Shown one piece after another: positions 16,297 to 25,224 of a stretch of DNA of 64,000 nucleotides. The stretch covers positions 1-64,000 of the forward strand of contig JAHDGF010000009.1 of NCBI GenBank assembly GCA_020627785.1, in the 5' to 3' direction. The translations under genes were made by a program, and so were the position numbers. This DNA comes from Saprospiraceae bacterium. Its GTDB lineage: Bacteria; Bacteroidota; Bacteroidia; Chitinophagales; Saprospiraceae. Within the stretch, counting starts at the first letter, position 1; each line of letters starts with the position of its first letter. The notes under the pieces are model-generated. The model was given only the letters and a program-made list of their open reading frames with translations. It searched no databases and was not told the DNA's origin.

Positions 16297-17718
16297 CTAC
16301 TTAGCATATCTCACGGTTACCGTTTCTCCAATCCAACATCCTACTTTTGCACTTTCACCAGCTTTAACGCCTCTCATGAAACCTTCATCTTGTGCAGGAA
16401 GTGAACCTCTATATCTTGCAAGTCTATCGTCTGCTTCAGCAGCTACTGAAGGATCGATTTTTTTAGCGTAAGTATATTTATCCATGGCAGCAATAATCGC
16501 TAATCTTTGATTCCAAGAATCTCCACAATTTCTTGCGGACTTAGCATACATATCACCGATCAACATATATGGTCTTCCCCAGTTTGGTTTTAGACTTGCT
16601 GCTTCTTTGGCCAATCTTCTAGCCTCACCATACTGTGCTAATTTTCTAAACTTTATTGATGCAAGACCATTCAATATGTTTGCCTTTGCATTAGGATCTG
16701 TCTCCGTATTTAATGCTTCTTCATATTTTGCCGCAGCACCTTCAAAGTCACCTTCATCATATAATTTCTTAGCTAAAAATGATGGATTATTCGCTTCAAA
16801 TTCTGCTTGTCTTTCTGCATTCACCTTTGCTGCATAAGTTTTCCATTTAGCATCTACTTCAGTTACAAAAGGATCATCATCTGGACATCCTCTTCTTTTA
16901 AGTCTTACAAGAATAGACTTTACAACATCTGGGTTAGATGGATCATCTTGGTATTCTTCCTGAAGAATTGGCTTGAAATAATCACAATCGAAAATGTCTT
17001 TTTCAATGGCGCGGTATTGTGCTTGCGCTGCCTGCCATGCTTGCTCATAATACTCACTTAATGACTCATTATTTATGATATTATGTTGAGCAATTTCTTC
17101 CATTTGCTTGTAATAATTCACGGCTGTTTCTTTATCCATTTGCTCTTTTTGGAATTGCCATACAACAATTCTTGCCAGTGGATCAAAAACGATATACTCT
17201 GTATCAACGCCTCCTTTAGCTAAGGCATCATCAATTACTGTTAGGTTTTGGCTGTAAGGGCTATTCAATTCATAGAACATTTCATAGGCTCTTCTCCCTT
17301 GCAGATATCCAATTCTTTTCTGATAACATTCATCAGTGTCTCCGCATTTGATCTTTATACTTTTAGATTCATAGCATGCGATTGCTTCTGAATATAATCT
17401 ATCAATGATGGTCAAGTATTCTTTTTTCTTGGCCTCATCTGATTCATTTTTGTACATGTTTACATAGAGTTTAGCACCATCCGTGTAGTGATAATCTCTT
17501 TGTCCATCGGCAGCAGGCGCTATTTCATAAGCTTGTTGCCAGTATTCGAAAGCTGTTCCATAATCTTTACCCTTCAATGCTTGTCTGTACACTGAGTGAG
17601 CGTTTGATCCATCTTCTTCTTGTGGGGTTCCTACCCAAGATTCGCATTGTGCGAATATGTTTCCACCCAAAAAGAGGATAATAGTGATCAATGTTGTGTT
17701 CATGAATATTCTGTTCAT
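16297..17718 (-). CDS. TPR-repeat secreted protein (paralogue 2)
   Basis: The 473-residue protein has a signal peptide ending GGNIFAQ instead of a lipobox. Helical repeats follow (YRQALKGKDYGTAFEYWQQA, LYDEGDFEGAAAKYEEAL, YGEARRLAKEAASLKPNWG). It ends VGCWIGETVTVRYAK, parallel to the neighbouring paralogue, so the pair arose by duplication and one copy became a lipoprotein. It lies 16 bases after the outer-membrane barrel gene and is probably in the coaX operon. Function is unknown. Confidence 0.75.
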   Translation of the reverse strand: MNRIFMNTTLITIILFLGGNIFAQCESWVGTPQEEDGSNAHSVYRQALKGKDYGTAFEYWQQAYEIAPAADGQRDYHYTDGAKLYVNMYKNESDEAKKKEYLTIIDRLYSEAIACYESKSIKIKCGDTDECYQKRIGYLQGRRAYEMFYELNSPYSQNLTVIDDALAKGGVDTEYIVFDPLARIVVWQFQKEQMDKETAVNYYKQMEEIAQHNIINNESLSEYYEQAWQAAQAQYRAIEKDIFDCDYFKPILQEEYQDDPSNPDVVKSILVRLKRRGCPDDDPFVTEVDAKWKTYAAKVNAERQAEFEANNPSFLAKKLYDEGDFEGAAAKYEEALNTETDPNAKANILNGLASIKFRKLAQYGEARRLAKEAASLKPNWGRPYMLIGDMYAKSARNCGDSWNQRLAIIAAMDKYTYAKKIDPSVAAEADDRLARYRGSLPAQDEGFMRGVKAGESAKVGCWIGETVTVRYAK

Positions 17719-17734
17719 AAGATCGCTTTTAAGA

Positions 17735-19099
17735 TTAATTGTATTTTCTTTTTATAAACCACTCCGCAGAGTTAAATGTAAATCCGAAGTTAAGTCGAAT
17801 AAAATTTTCTTCAATGGCTGTACCTATTCCTTTATTCCCAAAGGTCACGCCAAGATTTGCACTTGAGACTCTTCTTTGATAAGTAAATGGTAATCCTATT
17901 CCAGCGCTCACACCGAAGGAGGTAACTTCATCGACGATATTACTTGTTGGAAGTTTAGAATAGAAGGCACCTAATTGATAGTGTATTCTTTTAAAGTAGT
18001 TCGTAAATGATTGTGGGTCTGGTCTAAAAAATCCTCCAGCACTGATTGTAAATGCATCGGTTAATGTACTTGGATTGATGTTGTTCTCATAAGCGGACCA
18101 TCCTTGAAATTCATAGTTAAAACCAAAGCCTAGTCTCGTTCCATCATAGTACATCGCTCCAAAACCAAGGGTTGCTGGTAATCTTCCGGTACCAAGAGAA
18201 TCTATAACATTAATAATGGTATCTGTTGCTAGGGTAAAGTCATCTCTCACTGCCAAGAAAAGGACATCATTGGTGGTTTTAAAGTTCGTCCCTGAATTTC
18301 CATAAAGACCAAAAGTTATTTTCTTTTTATTCGCGCCTAAATTTTCATCCAACTCGCTCTGGTTCAAGACTAAATCGTATTGAACTCCTGCATTCCACAA
18401 AAATCCAGAAACATGTGAGTTGACAAACTCTAAATTATCAAATGAATAATTGATGCTGTCTAATCTTACACTTCTATCTGTTCCGATAGAACCGAATAAG
18501 TATCCAAGGTTAATACCTGCAGAAAAATTGTTTGACTTTATTGAGTTTCCCCATTTAAAGGCATAAGTTCCTCCACTTCCAACATAGTTTCTAGTGATCC
18601 CTTGATCGTTGTCATTGAGTTCCACACTTGTAATGTCGTACCCAACAGTAGTATAAGGCTGTAATGAAAAAGCCATGCCTAAATCAAACTTTCTTTCTTT
18701 TCGATCGAGTAGATCATTGATAGGGTTGACTAACGGAAAAGCAAGACCGAAGTAGTTTAAATTTCCATTCCAACTTGAAAATGAATTTTCACCTTCAGTC
18801 AATGTAGAATACTCTCCATAAAGTCCAGTCTCAAAACTTGCAGTCGTCAAAGAAGCATAAGTTGCTGGATTCACAATATTAATGTGTGAATCATCTCTAA
18901 AGGCGGCTCCGAGCCCTCCCATATGATTTAAATGGGCATAATAAGGATTACTCAATTCTCCTAAACCGAAGAATGAATAAGGCGAGTTATCTGAAGGAGA
19001 TTCAAGATTGGTGAACGGACCAACTTGGGCTGCAACGTCTACACAAAATGTAGAGATAACAAGTATGAATAAATTAATATATGTTTTTCTGATGCTCAA
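17735..19099 (-). CDS. Putative outer-membrane beta-barrel protein next to coaX
   Basis: The 454-residue protein has a signal peptide ending CVDVAAQ, then SPYSFFGLGELSNPYYAHLNHMGG and many amphipathic beta strands (FGLAFPLVNP, KFDLGMAFSLQPY, RLGFGFNYEFQGWS), ending with the aromatic-rich strand of a barrel. It resembles the FadL/OmpP1-like hypothetical proteins that often follow coaX in Bacteroidota. The only upstream start is a TTG at 19099 that overlaps the coaX end by 26 bases, which suggests translational coupling. Cargo or role is unknown. Confidence 0.72.
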   Translation of the reverse strand: MSIRKTYINLFILVISTFCVDVAAQVGPFTNLESPSDNSPYSFFGLGELSNPYYAHLNHMGGLGAAFRDDSHINIVNPATYASLTTASFETGLYGEYSTLTEGENSFSSWNGNLNYFGLAFPLVNPINDLLDRKERKFDLGMAFSLQPYTTVGYDITSVELNDNDQGITRNYVGSGGTYAFKWGNSIKSNNFSAGINLGYLFGSIGTDRSVRLDSINYSFDNLEFVNSHVSGFLWNAGVQYDLVLNQSELDENLGANKKKITFGLYGNSGTNFKTTNDVLFLAVRDDFTLATDTIINVIDSLGTGRLPATLGFGAMYYDGTRLGFGFNYEFQGWSAYENNINPSTLTDAFTISAGGFFRPDPQSFTNYFKRIHYQLGAFYSKLPTSNIVDEVTSFGVSAGIGLPFTYQRRVSSANLGVTFGNKGIGTAIEENFIRLNFGFTFNSAEWFIKRKYN

Positions 19100-19802
19100 G
19101 TATTTTATTCAGTCCAGTCTGCAAAATGTAAGAATCCACAAATATCTTAGAATTAACGATTTCTCCAAAAAAAGCAGCATCTCCGCCGGTTAAAATAACG
19201 TTAATAGCTCCCTTTTCCTTCTTTAAACGACGTATGAACGACTCAATTTCTAAGACAACACCCCAAACCGCTCCATTATTCACCGCTTCATTGGTAGAAT
19301 TTCCAAGGAGGGATTTTACCTTTTTCTTTTTAATAGATGGCAATGCAGCCGTAAAATGGTGCATGGCCTCCAACCTCATATTTACTCCAGGGGCGATATT
19401 TCCACCATGATAGACCCCATTTTTATCGATAAAATCGAATTTAACGCAGGTACCCATATCTATGACCAGGTTATTTTTTTTTGGAAATTGAGCATAAGCA
19501 CCAATTACTGCCGCTAAACGATCATTCCCTAGTGTTTTTGGGGTCCCATATCTATTCTCAATGGGAAGGGGTAATTTGGAGTTTAAGAAGTATAATTTTG
19601 TGTGCTTTCGCAAATATTTAATGTACCTAGGTTCTGATCTTTTTACATTTGAAATGATGCAGTGATCAATTGGAAATTTTTTAAAAAGTGCCTTTAAATC
19701 TCTGACCAAGAACTGTTCTTTTATCAAAAAATTTATTCGTTGGCTATTGTTAAAAACAGCCATTTTGGTGCGTGTATTTCCTATGTCAATGCAGAGATTC
19801 AA
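19074..19802 (-). CDS. coaX: Type III pantothenate kinase
   Basis: The 242-residue ASKHA-fold kinase phosphorylates pantothenate, the first step of coenzyme A synthesis. Visible motifs are the N-terminal phosphate loop DIGNTRTK, the TLGNDRLAA motif, VIDMGTCVKFD, GGNIAPG and the late ILTGGDAAFF. The protein is slightly short but complete. It starts two bases after purH ends and overlaps the downstream barrel gene, so purH, coaX, barrel and TPR genes may form one transcript. Confidence 0.93.
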   Translation of the reverse strand: MNLCIDIGNTRTKMAVFNNSQRINFLIKEQFLVRDLKALFKKFPIDHCIISNVKRSEPRYIKYLRKHTKLYFLNSKLPLPIENRYGTPKTLGNDRLAAVIGAYAQFPKKNNLVIDMGTCVKFDFIDKNGVYHGGNIAPGVNMRLEAMHHFTAALPSIKKKKVKSLLGNSTNEAVNNGAVWGVVLEIESFIRRLKKEKGAINVILTGGDAAFFGEIVNSKIFVDSYILQTGLNKILEHQKNIY

Positions 19803-19804
19803 TT

Positions 19805-21331
19805 TTAATGCTTGAAGTGTCGCGTGCTTGTGAACACCATCGGTAAATTCTGTTCATTGCAATAATCAATGCTTGCTTGATCTTTAATAGAACCTCCTGG
19901 CTGTACAACGGCTCTTACCCCTGCCTCATATCCAATTTCCACACAATCTGGGAAAGGGAAAAATGCATCTGAGGCCATCACACAATTGGCCAATTCAAAA
20001 CCCATCCTTCCTGCCTTGTCGATGGCTTGTTTGCAAGCATCAACCCTAGAAGTTTGACCACATCCCATTCCAAGTAGTTGTTGATCTCTGGCTAGAACTA
20101 TGGTGTTAGATTTTAAATGCTTGGCAACCTTGCTTGCAAATTCTAAATCAGATAATTGTTCTTGCGTCGGTCTTGCATTGGTGACAACCTTCATTTCTTG
20201 TTTGAGATCTGCCTTTAAATCGGTGTCTTGCACTATTACTCCATTAAGAATGGATTTAAAGGTTTTGGGCTGTCTTTCATAGTGGTTTATTTCAAGGAGT
20301 ATTCTTTTCGGTTTTTTCGTCAAGAATTCTTGAGCCGCTTGATCAAATGAAGGTGCAATTAGGACCTCGTAAAAGATTTTGTCTATTTCTTGGGCGGTCG
20401 CCAAATCTATGGCTGAATTACAAATCAAGATTCCTCCAAAAGCAGAAACTGGATCACCAGCTAAAGCTCCTTTCCAAGCTTCAAGTACTGTTGGTCTAAT
20501 AGCAAGGCCGCAAGCATTGGTGTGTTTCATAATGGCAAATGCACACTTTTCATCTTTAAATTCTGCCATCAATTGTACTGCTGCATCTACATCTACTAGG
20601 TTGTTGAAAGAGAGTTGTTTTCCAGCAATTTTATGAAACATGGATTCCATCTCGCCAAAGTAAAATCCTTGTTGATGTGGATTTTCTCCATAACGCAGAA
20701 CCTGCGGATTTTTGAAACTAAGTTTTAATGGTTTCACCTCTTCCTCTTCTTCACTATCGATGTAATTGAAAATCGCGGTATCGTAGTGCGAAGAAATATC
20801 AAAAGCCTTTGCGGCTAATTTTTTTCTGGTCGCTTTTTCGGTTTCAGCACCTGCGTTGAGTATGGTGACAAGATCTGCATATTGATCTTTAGAAGGTATG
20901 ACAACTACGTCATTAAAATTTTTGGCTGCTGCACGTATCAATGAGATGCCACCAATGTCAATTTTTTCAATAATCTCGGATTCCTTGTCCGAGCTTGCAA
21001 CAGTCTTCTCAAATGGGTACAAGTCAACAACTACAAGATCCATGGCTGGGATTTTGTATTCTGCAATCTGACTGAGATGATCATCATTTCTCATCGCCAA
21101 AATCCCTCCAAAAACAGCAGGATGCAAGGTTTTCACTCTACCTCCAAGTATGGATGGATATCCCGTGATGTCCTCAACCTTTGTCAATTGATCTATTTTT
21201 CCTTGAAGAAACTTATAAGTCCCTCCAGTAGAGTAGACGTGTACGTTTTCTTTATTTAATAAAGGAATGATTTCATCCAAGCCGTCTTTATCAAAGACTG
21301 AGATGAGAGCGGTTCTGATTTTCTTATTCAA
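19805..21331 (-). CDS. purH: Bifunctional AICAR transformylase/IMP cyclohydrolase
   Basis: The 508-residue protein has the IMP cyclohydrolase (MGS-like) domain at about 1-190, with SVFDKDGL, STGGTYKFL and GGRVKTLHPAVFGG. The AICAR transformylase domain follows to the end, with the KHTNACG catalytic motif, DPVSAFGG and the closing VVQPGGSIKD. It catalyses the last two steps of purine synthesis, using 10-formyl-tetrahydrofolate. Length and domain order are normal. Confidence 0.97.
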   Translation of the reverse strand: MNKKIRTALISVFDKDGLDEIIPLLNKENVHVYSTGGTYKFLQGKIDQLTKVEDITGYPSILGGRVKTLHPAVFGGILAMRNDDHLSQIAEYKIPAMDLVVVDLYPFEKTVASSDKESEIIEKIDIGGISLIRAAAKNFNDVVVIPSKDQYADLVTILNAGAETEKATRKKLAAKAFDISSHYDTAIFNYIDSEEEEEVKPLKLSFKNPQVLRYGENPHQQGFYFGEMESMFHKIAGKQLSFNNLVDVDAAVQLMAEFKDEKCAFAIMKHTNACGLAIRPTVLEAWKGALAGDPVSAFGGILICNSAIDLATAQEIDKIFYEVLIAPSFDQAAQEFLTKKPKRILLEINHYERQPKTFKSILNGVIVQDTDLKADLKQEMKVVTNARPTQEQLSDLEFASKVAKHLKSNTIVLARDQQLLGMGCGQTSRVDACKQAIDKAGRMGFELANCVMASDAFFPFPDCVEIGYEAGVRAVVQPGGSIKDQASIDYCNEQNLPMVFTSTRHFKH

Positions 21332-21351
21332 GGTTCTTGATTTAGGTCCCG

Positions 21352-21359
21352 CAAATGTA
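21352..21359 (-). promoter_or_regulatory. Probable -7 promoter element of purH
   Basis: TACATTTG on the minus strand is an exact match to the Bacteroidota -7 consensus TAnnTTTG, 20 bases upstream of the purH start codon. The expected -33 TTTG is not clear at the usual distance. Confidence 0.4.
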
Positions 21360-21438
21360 GGGAATTGCCCTCTTTTTGCTTTCGAATCTATTCTTTAGTT
21401 TTTTATATTTAGTGTATACGAACGATAAATCCTTTACT

Positions 21439-22593
21439 ATGAGACTGAATCAGTATTTATTGGTTTATATTTTAATTTTTTTGGCCACTACATTTGCGCA
21501 AGCACAGCAAAAAAAAATCCTAATCAATGATGTTGCCTTCTTCAATGGGGAAGAAGAATATGCGAAAATTGATCTATTAATTGAAGGCAAGACAATTGTT
21601 GAAATAGATGCTGCCATTGAAATCGAAACAGAATATGAACTGATTGATGGGCAGGGATACACCATTGTACCTCCTTTAATAAATGCGCATGTTCACATAT
21701 TTTATCCAGAGAATTTAAAAGAGTCATTGCAAGCCGGTGTATTTGCTAATCTTGATATGCATACCACAGATGCTTTTGCTAAAGAAAATAGAATATATAA
21801 TGATTCCCTATTTTACTCAAGGTACTATGCAGCCAATGCAGGAGCAACGGTACCAGGGGGTCATGGGACTCAATTTGGAATAAAGGTGCCAGAGATAGGT
21901 GATAGTTTAGCTGCTAGACAATTTGTGCGTGATCGAATTTCTGCTGGCGCTGATTACATCAAAATTTTGAAGGAACCATACTTGCCTACCGTCACATCCG
22001 TACATACAGAAGAAATTATTGATGAAACGCATAAGTTGGGCAAACTTGCCGTGGCCCATGTTTCAAGATTTGACAATGCAGAGGAATTGGCGAAGCAAGG
22101 GGTGGATGGATTTGCTCATATTTGGGCAAAAGGTCAAGGTACAAAGGAAGAAATTGCTGCCATCGCTGAAACTGGTGTTTTTTTGATTCCAACTTTACGG
22201 GTGCTCCAGTTGAGCCAAGAGGTGGCTGAAGAAGGCGGTTATGCAGATTATTTTTTACCCTTTGAGACCGTAATTGAACAGACGAAACTGGCCTATGAGG
22301 CTGGAATTCCAATTTTATGTGGAACCGATGCACCTAATTTCATGATGAATTATACAGATGCAATCTTTGATGAGATGATCTTGCTTTCTGAATGTGGCAT
22401 GAATGGGAAAGAAATTTTAAAGGCGGCCACCACTAATGTATATCAGGCTTTTCAATTAAAAGAGTTTGGAAAAATAAAAGAAGGTAGTAGTGCAGATTTT
22501 CTAATGGTTAAAGGGAATCCGATGCAGGACATAAATGCTATGAAGAATTCCAAGAAGATATTTAAGCAGGGAAAGCTGATAAATATTGATTAA
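21439..22593 (+). CDS. Secreted amidohydrolase-family protein
   Basis: The ATG at 21439 gives a signal peptide ending TTFAQAQ; a longer frame from 21376 is less likely. The 384-residue protein has the amidohydrolase metal motifs. These are HVH in NAHVHIF, a Lys in YIKILKEP that may be carboxylated, His in VAHVSR and FAHIWAKG, and the Asp of CGTDAPN. It resembles imidazolonepropionase/prolidase-like periplasmic amidohydrolases. The substrate is unknown. It is divergent from purH and stands alone. Confidence 0.87.
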   Translation: MRLNQYLLVYILIFLATTFAQAQQKKILINDVAFFNGEEEYAKIDLLIEGKTIVEIDAAIEIETEYELIDGQGYTIVPPLINAHVHIFYPENLKESLQAGVFANLDMHTTDAFAKENRIYNDSLFYSRYYAANAGATVPGGHGTQFGIKVPEIGDSLAARQFVRDRISAGADYIKILKEPYLPTVTSVHTEEIIDETHKLGKLAVAHVSRFDNAEELAKQGVDGFAHIWAKGQGTKEEIAAIAETGVFLIPTLRVLQLSQEVAEEGGYADYFLPFETVIEQTKLAYEAGIPILCGTDAPNFMMNYTDAIFDEMILLSECGMNGKEILKAATTNVYQAFQLKEFGKIKEGSSADFLMVKGNPMQDINAMKNSKKIFKQGKLINID

Positions 22594-22700
22594 TGGTTGA
22601 TTTTCAGGAGGTTAAGGTATAGAGGGAAATAGACTGGAAACAAAATTTCTGACTAGGATGAACCTAAGATTAGCCTTATTTTTATGAAAAATTTAGAACT

Positions 22701-24062
22701 ATGGAAAGCGCATTAGCAAATCTAGAAGCTGCCATGCAATCATTGCAAGAGGCTAAATCAAGTTTGACTTACGATTCTAGTGCAGGAACAATTACTACAA
22801 CCAATCAGTTGGATGCGGGGAATAATGGTGCTGGAACAGTAGGGAATGATGCGGGAGACCTTTCTACTCAAGCTGATGGTCCTGGTTATAGTCCTATGGA
22901 TGGTCCGATGACAGGTTCTGGCTCTACCATGGTGCCTGACCTAGATGTTGTTGGCGCTGATCCGGATACGGTTGGAATTGATACAAATGGTCCTACGGAT
23001 ACTGTGCAGAGCAACGAGCCTGAAGGAATGGGAGAGGAACATGGGATCGACGGCTGGTGGAGTCAAGAGCTTGAAGGAAATCCAGACAATGCAGGAGTAG
23101 ACTTTAATGCACCAGGTAATACAAGTTATGGAGAGCAAAGTTGGGGAGATCCTAATGATTCAGACGATGATGATGGAATAGCCATAGAATTGTACGAAAA
23201 TGAATTATTCGATTATGAAGACTCTGTATTCACAGTCGGAGGAACAACTGAAACGCCGATTGGTGATATTGGTGGAGAGATAGATGTCCTAGGCTATGAA
23301 GTCGAAGCTGGTGTATCAGTTGTATATCAAGATGGAGAATTTACAGCCGGGGCAACAGCGGAAGCTAGTGCATATTTAATCCAGGCAGAAGCAACCGGGG
23401 ACTTTGGTCCATTATCAATTGGAGTTGATGGGATGATCGGGGCAGAAGCGACGGCAGATGTTGGGTTAGAATTTGATTGGGAAGAAGCAGAGATTGAATT
23501 GGGAGCTGAAATAGGATTCACAGCTGGAGCAGAAGCATCTGCGAATGCAGAGTTGGATCTTTATTATGGTGCTGTTGAGGGTACGGTAACTGGAATTGCA
23601 GGCGTATCCGCGGAGGCTCATGGAAACATAGAATTAGAGAATTGGCAGTTATCCTATGATCTTGGGGCATCAGCTGCTTTGGGATTAGGTTTGGGATTCG
23701 AAACGGAAGGCGCTATTGATTTACATCAAATAGGAACGGACGCAGTTGCAGTTGGAACAGCCATAGGCGAAACTGCAGTAGATGTAGGCACGGCAATAGG
23801 TGAGACAGCAGTTAATGTTGGAAACGCAATAGGTGAGACAGCTTCTAATGTAGGAACCTCGATTAGCAATACGGCAACAGACATTGGAAATGCTACCGCA
23901 GAAGTATTTGAAGATGTCGTGGAGTTTGGGGAAGATGCGATTGATGTAGCTGGTGAAGCGCTTGATGCTGGTCTAGACGCTGGAGGGGAATTGATAGAAG
24001 ATGTAGGAGAAACCTTAGAGGATATTACGAATGCTGTTGGTGGGATAATCGGAGGATTTTAG
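22701..24062 (+). CDS. Acidic Gly/Ala-rich protein with C-terminal 11-residue repeats
   Basis: This 453-residue protein has no signal peptide and no family I recognise. Residues 1-25 form a short helix (LANLEAAMQSLQEAKSSL). Residues 30-170 are a low-complexity acidic linker rich in Gly, Asp, Pro and Thr. Residues 175-340 alternate short beta-like and Ala/Glu/Gly stretches (AGATAEASAYL, GAEIGFTAGAEASANAEL). Residues 351-405 hold five 11-residue repeats of the type VGTAIGETAVD, followed by a longer acidic amphipathic helix ending NAVGGIIGGF. Eleven-residue repeats of this kind occur in lipid-binding helices such as synucleins and apolipoproteins and in LEA proteins. The thiolase-like gene follows after 12 bases. 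Confidence 0.75.
   Translation: MESALANLEAAMQSLQEAKSSLTYDSSAGTITTTNQLDAGNNGAGTVGNDAGDLSTQADGPGYSPMDGPMTGSGSTMVPDLDVVGADPDTVGIDTNGPTDTVQSNEPEGMGEEHGIDGWWSQELEGNPDNAGVDFNAPGNTSYGEQSWGDPNDSDDDDGIAIELYENELFDYEDSVFTVGGTTETPIGDIGGEIDVLGYEVEAGVSVVYQDGEFTAGATAEASAYLIQAEATGDFGPLSIGVDGMIGAEATADVGLEFDWEEAEIELGAEIGFTAGAEASANAELDLYYGAVEGTVTGIAGVSAEAHGNIELENWQLSYDLGASAALGLGLGFETEGAIDLHQIGTDAVAVGTAIGETAVDVGTAIGETAVNVGNAIGETASNVGTSISNTATDIGNATAEVFEDVVEFGEDAIDVAGEALDAGLDAGGELIEDVGETLEDITNAVGGIIGGF
23751..23915 (+). repeat. Five tandem 33-base repeats encoding 11-mers
   Basis: Five in-frame 33-base units begin at 23751, 23784, 23817, 23850 and 23883. The first three are nearly identical in protein (V-G-x-A-I-G-E-T-A-x-x); the last two diverge (VGTSISNTATD, IGNATAEVFED). 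Confidence 0.85.
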
Positions 24063-24074
24063 GTATATTTAATC

Positions 24075-25211
24075 ATGTATCTATCAAATTTCTACAGACT
24101 TCCGGTAGGTTCATTCGGAGGCATTCTATCTAAAATTAATCCACGTATGCTCGGAGCATACTTACTGGACCAAGTTTTAAAGAACAATAAAAAATTAGAC
24201 TTAGATTACCTTTTAGTTGGCTGTACTGTTCAAGCGAGTACAGGTCCTAATCTAAGCCGTCAGATTGTGAGGCAATCCAATCGAATGGAGGATCTTCCTT
24301 CTTCTATGATTAACGCTGGTGCAAATACAGCTCTATCTATGGTTGAGATGGCCATGTCACTTATTAAGCAGAACAAGGAAATCAAAAATGTAGGTTTACT
24401 TTGTGTAGAAAACTTATCTCTAGTTCCGCACTATGCTTATTTATCTCCTAAGGAAGTTTCTGCCATCAGCATCAAAGGAAAAAACATGCGTAATGGCTTG
24501 GTGCTAGATGCGGCGTATGATTTTGAAAATAAGTCATTCAACGGTATGATGATGGAGGATTATTTGGAAGATACTCCGCTAGATCGGTATCACATGGATC
24601 TATATACTAAACTTAGTTTTGAAAAGGTAATGCGTAGTAATTACCTAGATAAATATAAAGAGCACATTGTCCCTGTACAATTAAACATTGACAATGGAGA
24701 ATCTGTCTCTCTAAAACTCGATCAGGAGTACAAGCGTAAAGCGCTCGGTAGAATTGGTGAGTTTACTTCTATTTTTAAAAAAGACGGAAAAATTACACTT
24801 GCGAATGCCTCAAAGTTTGGCGATGGTGCTGCTTTTGTTCGTATTTCAAGTGGCAAAAAAGATAATGGAATTGCCATAACAAATCCTGAGTATGCATTTG
24901 CGAAAGCGACAGAATCATTAGATGCAGGAATCGCTTCAGCTAAATCAATTCTTGAAAAAGAAGAAATGACCATTGATGAATTCGATGCCGTGGAGATTAA
25001 TGAATCCTTCTCATCTTGTTCTCTACTTTACATGAAAGAATTGAATGCTAAAGAGGATCAAGTAAACCCATACGGCGGAAACGTAGCTCGAGCCAATCCT
25101 ACTTCAGTCGGCGGATTAATTTCACTCGGGCACGCAACCTTGAATGCAGGGTCAACCTTGGTTACCTCCTATGATTTTGGGGGCGTAGGGATGTCATTGG
25201 TTGTGGGATAG
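24075..25211 (+). CDS. Thiolase-fold protein lacking the catalytic cysteines
   Basis: The 378-residue protein has the thiolase/acetyl-CoA acetyltransferase layout: the N-terminal VGCTVQASTGPNLSRQIV in place of the usual GNVLQAGxGQNPARQ, the VEINESFS motif (for NEAFA), and GLISLGHATLNAGS with its His. The nucleophile motif VNKVCGSG is replaced by INAGANTA, so the usual Cys is Ala83. The C-terminal CxGGGxG is YDFGGVG, so the second Cys is lost as well. It cannot run the normal Claisen thiolase reaction and may be a structural, binding or repurposed protein. It is coupled to the 11-mer-repeat protein by a 12-base gap, and an operon is likely. Confidence 0.8.
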   Translation: MYLSNFYRLPVGSFGGILSKINPRMLGAYLLDQVLKNNKKLDLDYLLVGCTVQASTGPNLSRQIVRQSNRMEDLPSSMINAGANTALSMVEMAMSLIKQNKEIKNVGLLCVENLSLVPHYAYLSPKEVSAISIKGKNMRNGLVLDAAYDFENKSFNGMMMEDYLEDTPLDRYHMDLYTKLSFEKVMRSNYLDKYKEHIVPVQLNIDNGESVSLKLDQEYKRKALGRIGEFTSIFKKDGKITLANASKFGDGAAFVRISSGKKDNGIAITNPEYAFAKATESLDAGIASAKSILEKEEMTIDEFDAVEINESFSSCSLLYMKELNAKEDQVNPYGGNVARANPTSVGGLISLGHATLNAGSTLVTSYDFGGVGMSLVVG

Positions 25212-25224
25212 TCTTTTAATGGCA

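Noticed and set aside
22684-22716. Ten-codon frame starting ATG AAA AAT before the repeat protein
   Set aside because: It ends after ten codons inside the next gene and shows no leader-peptide features.
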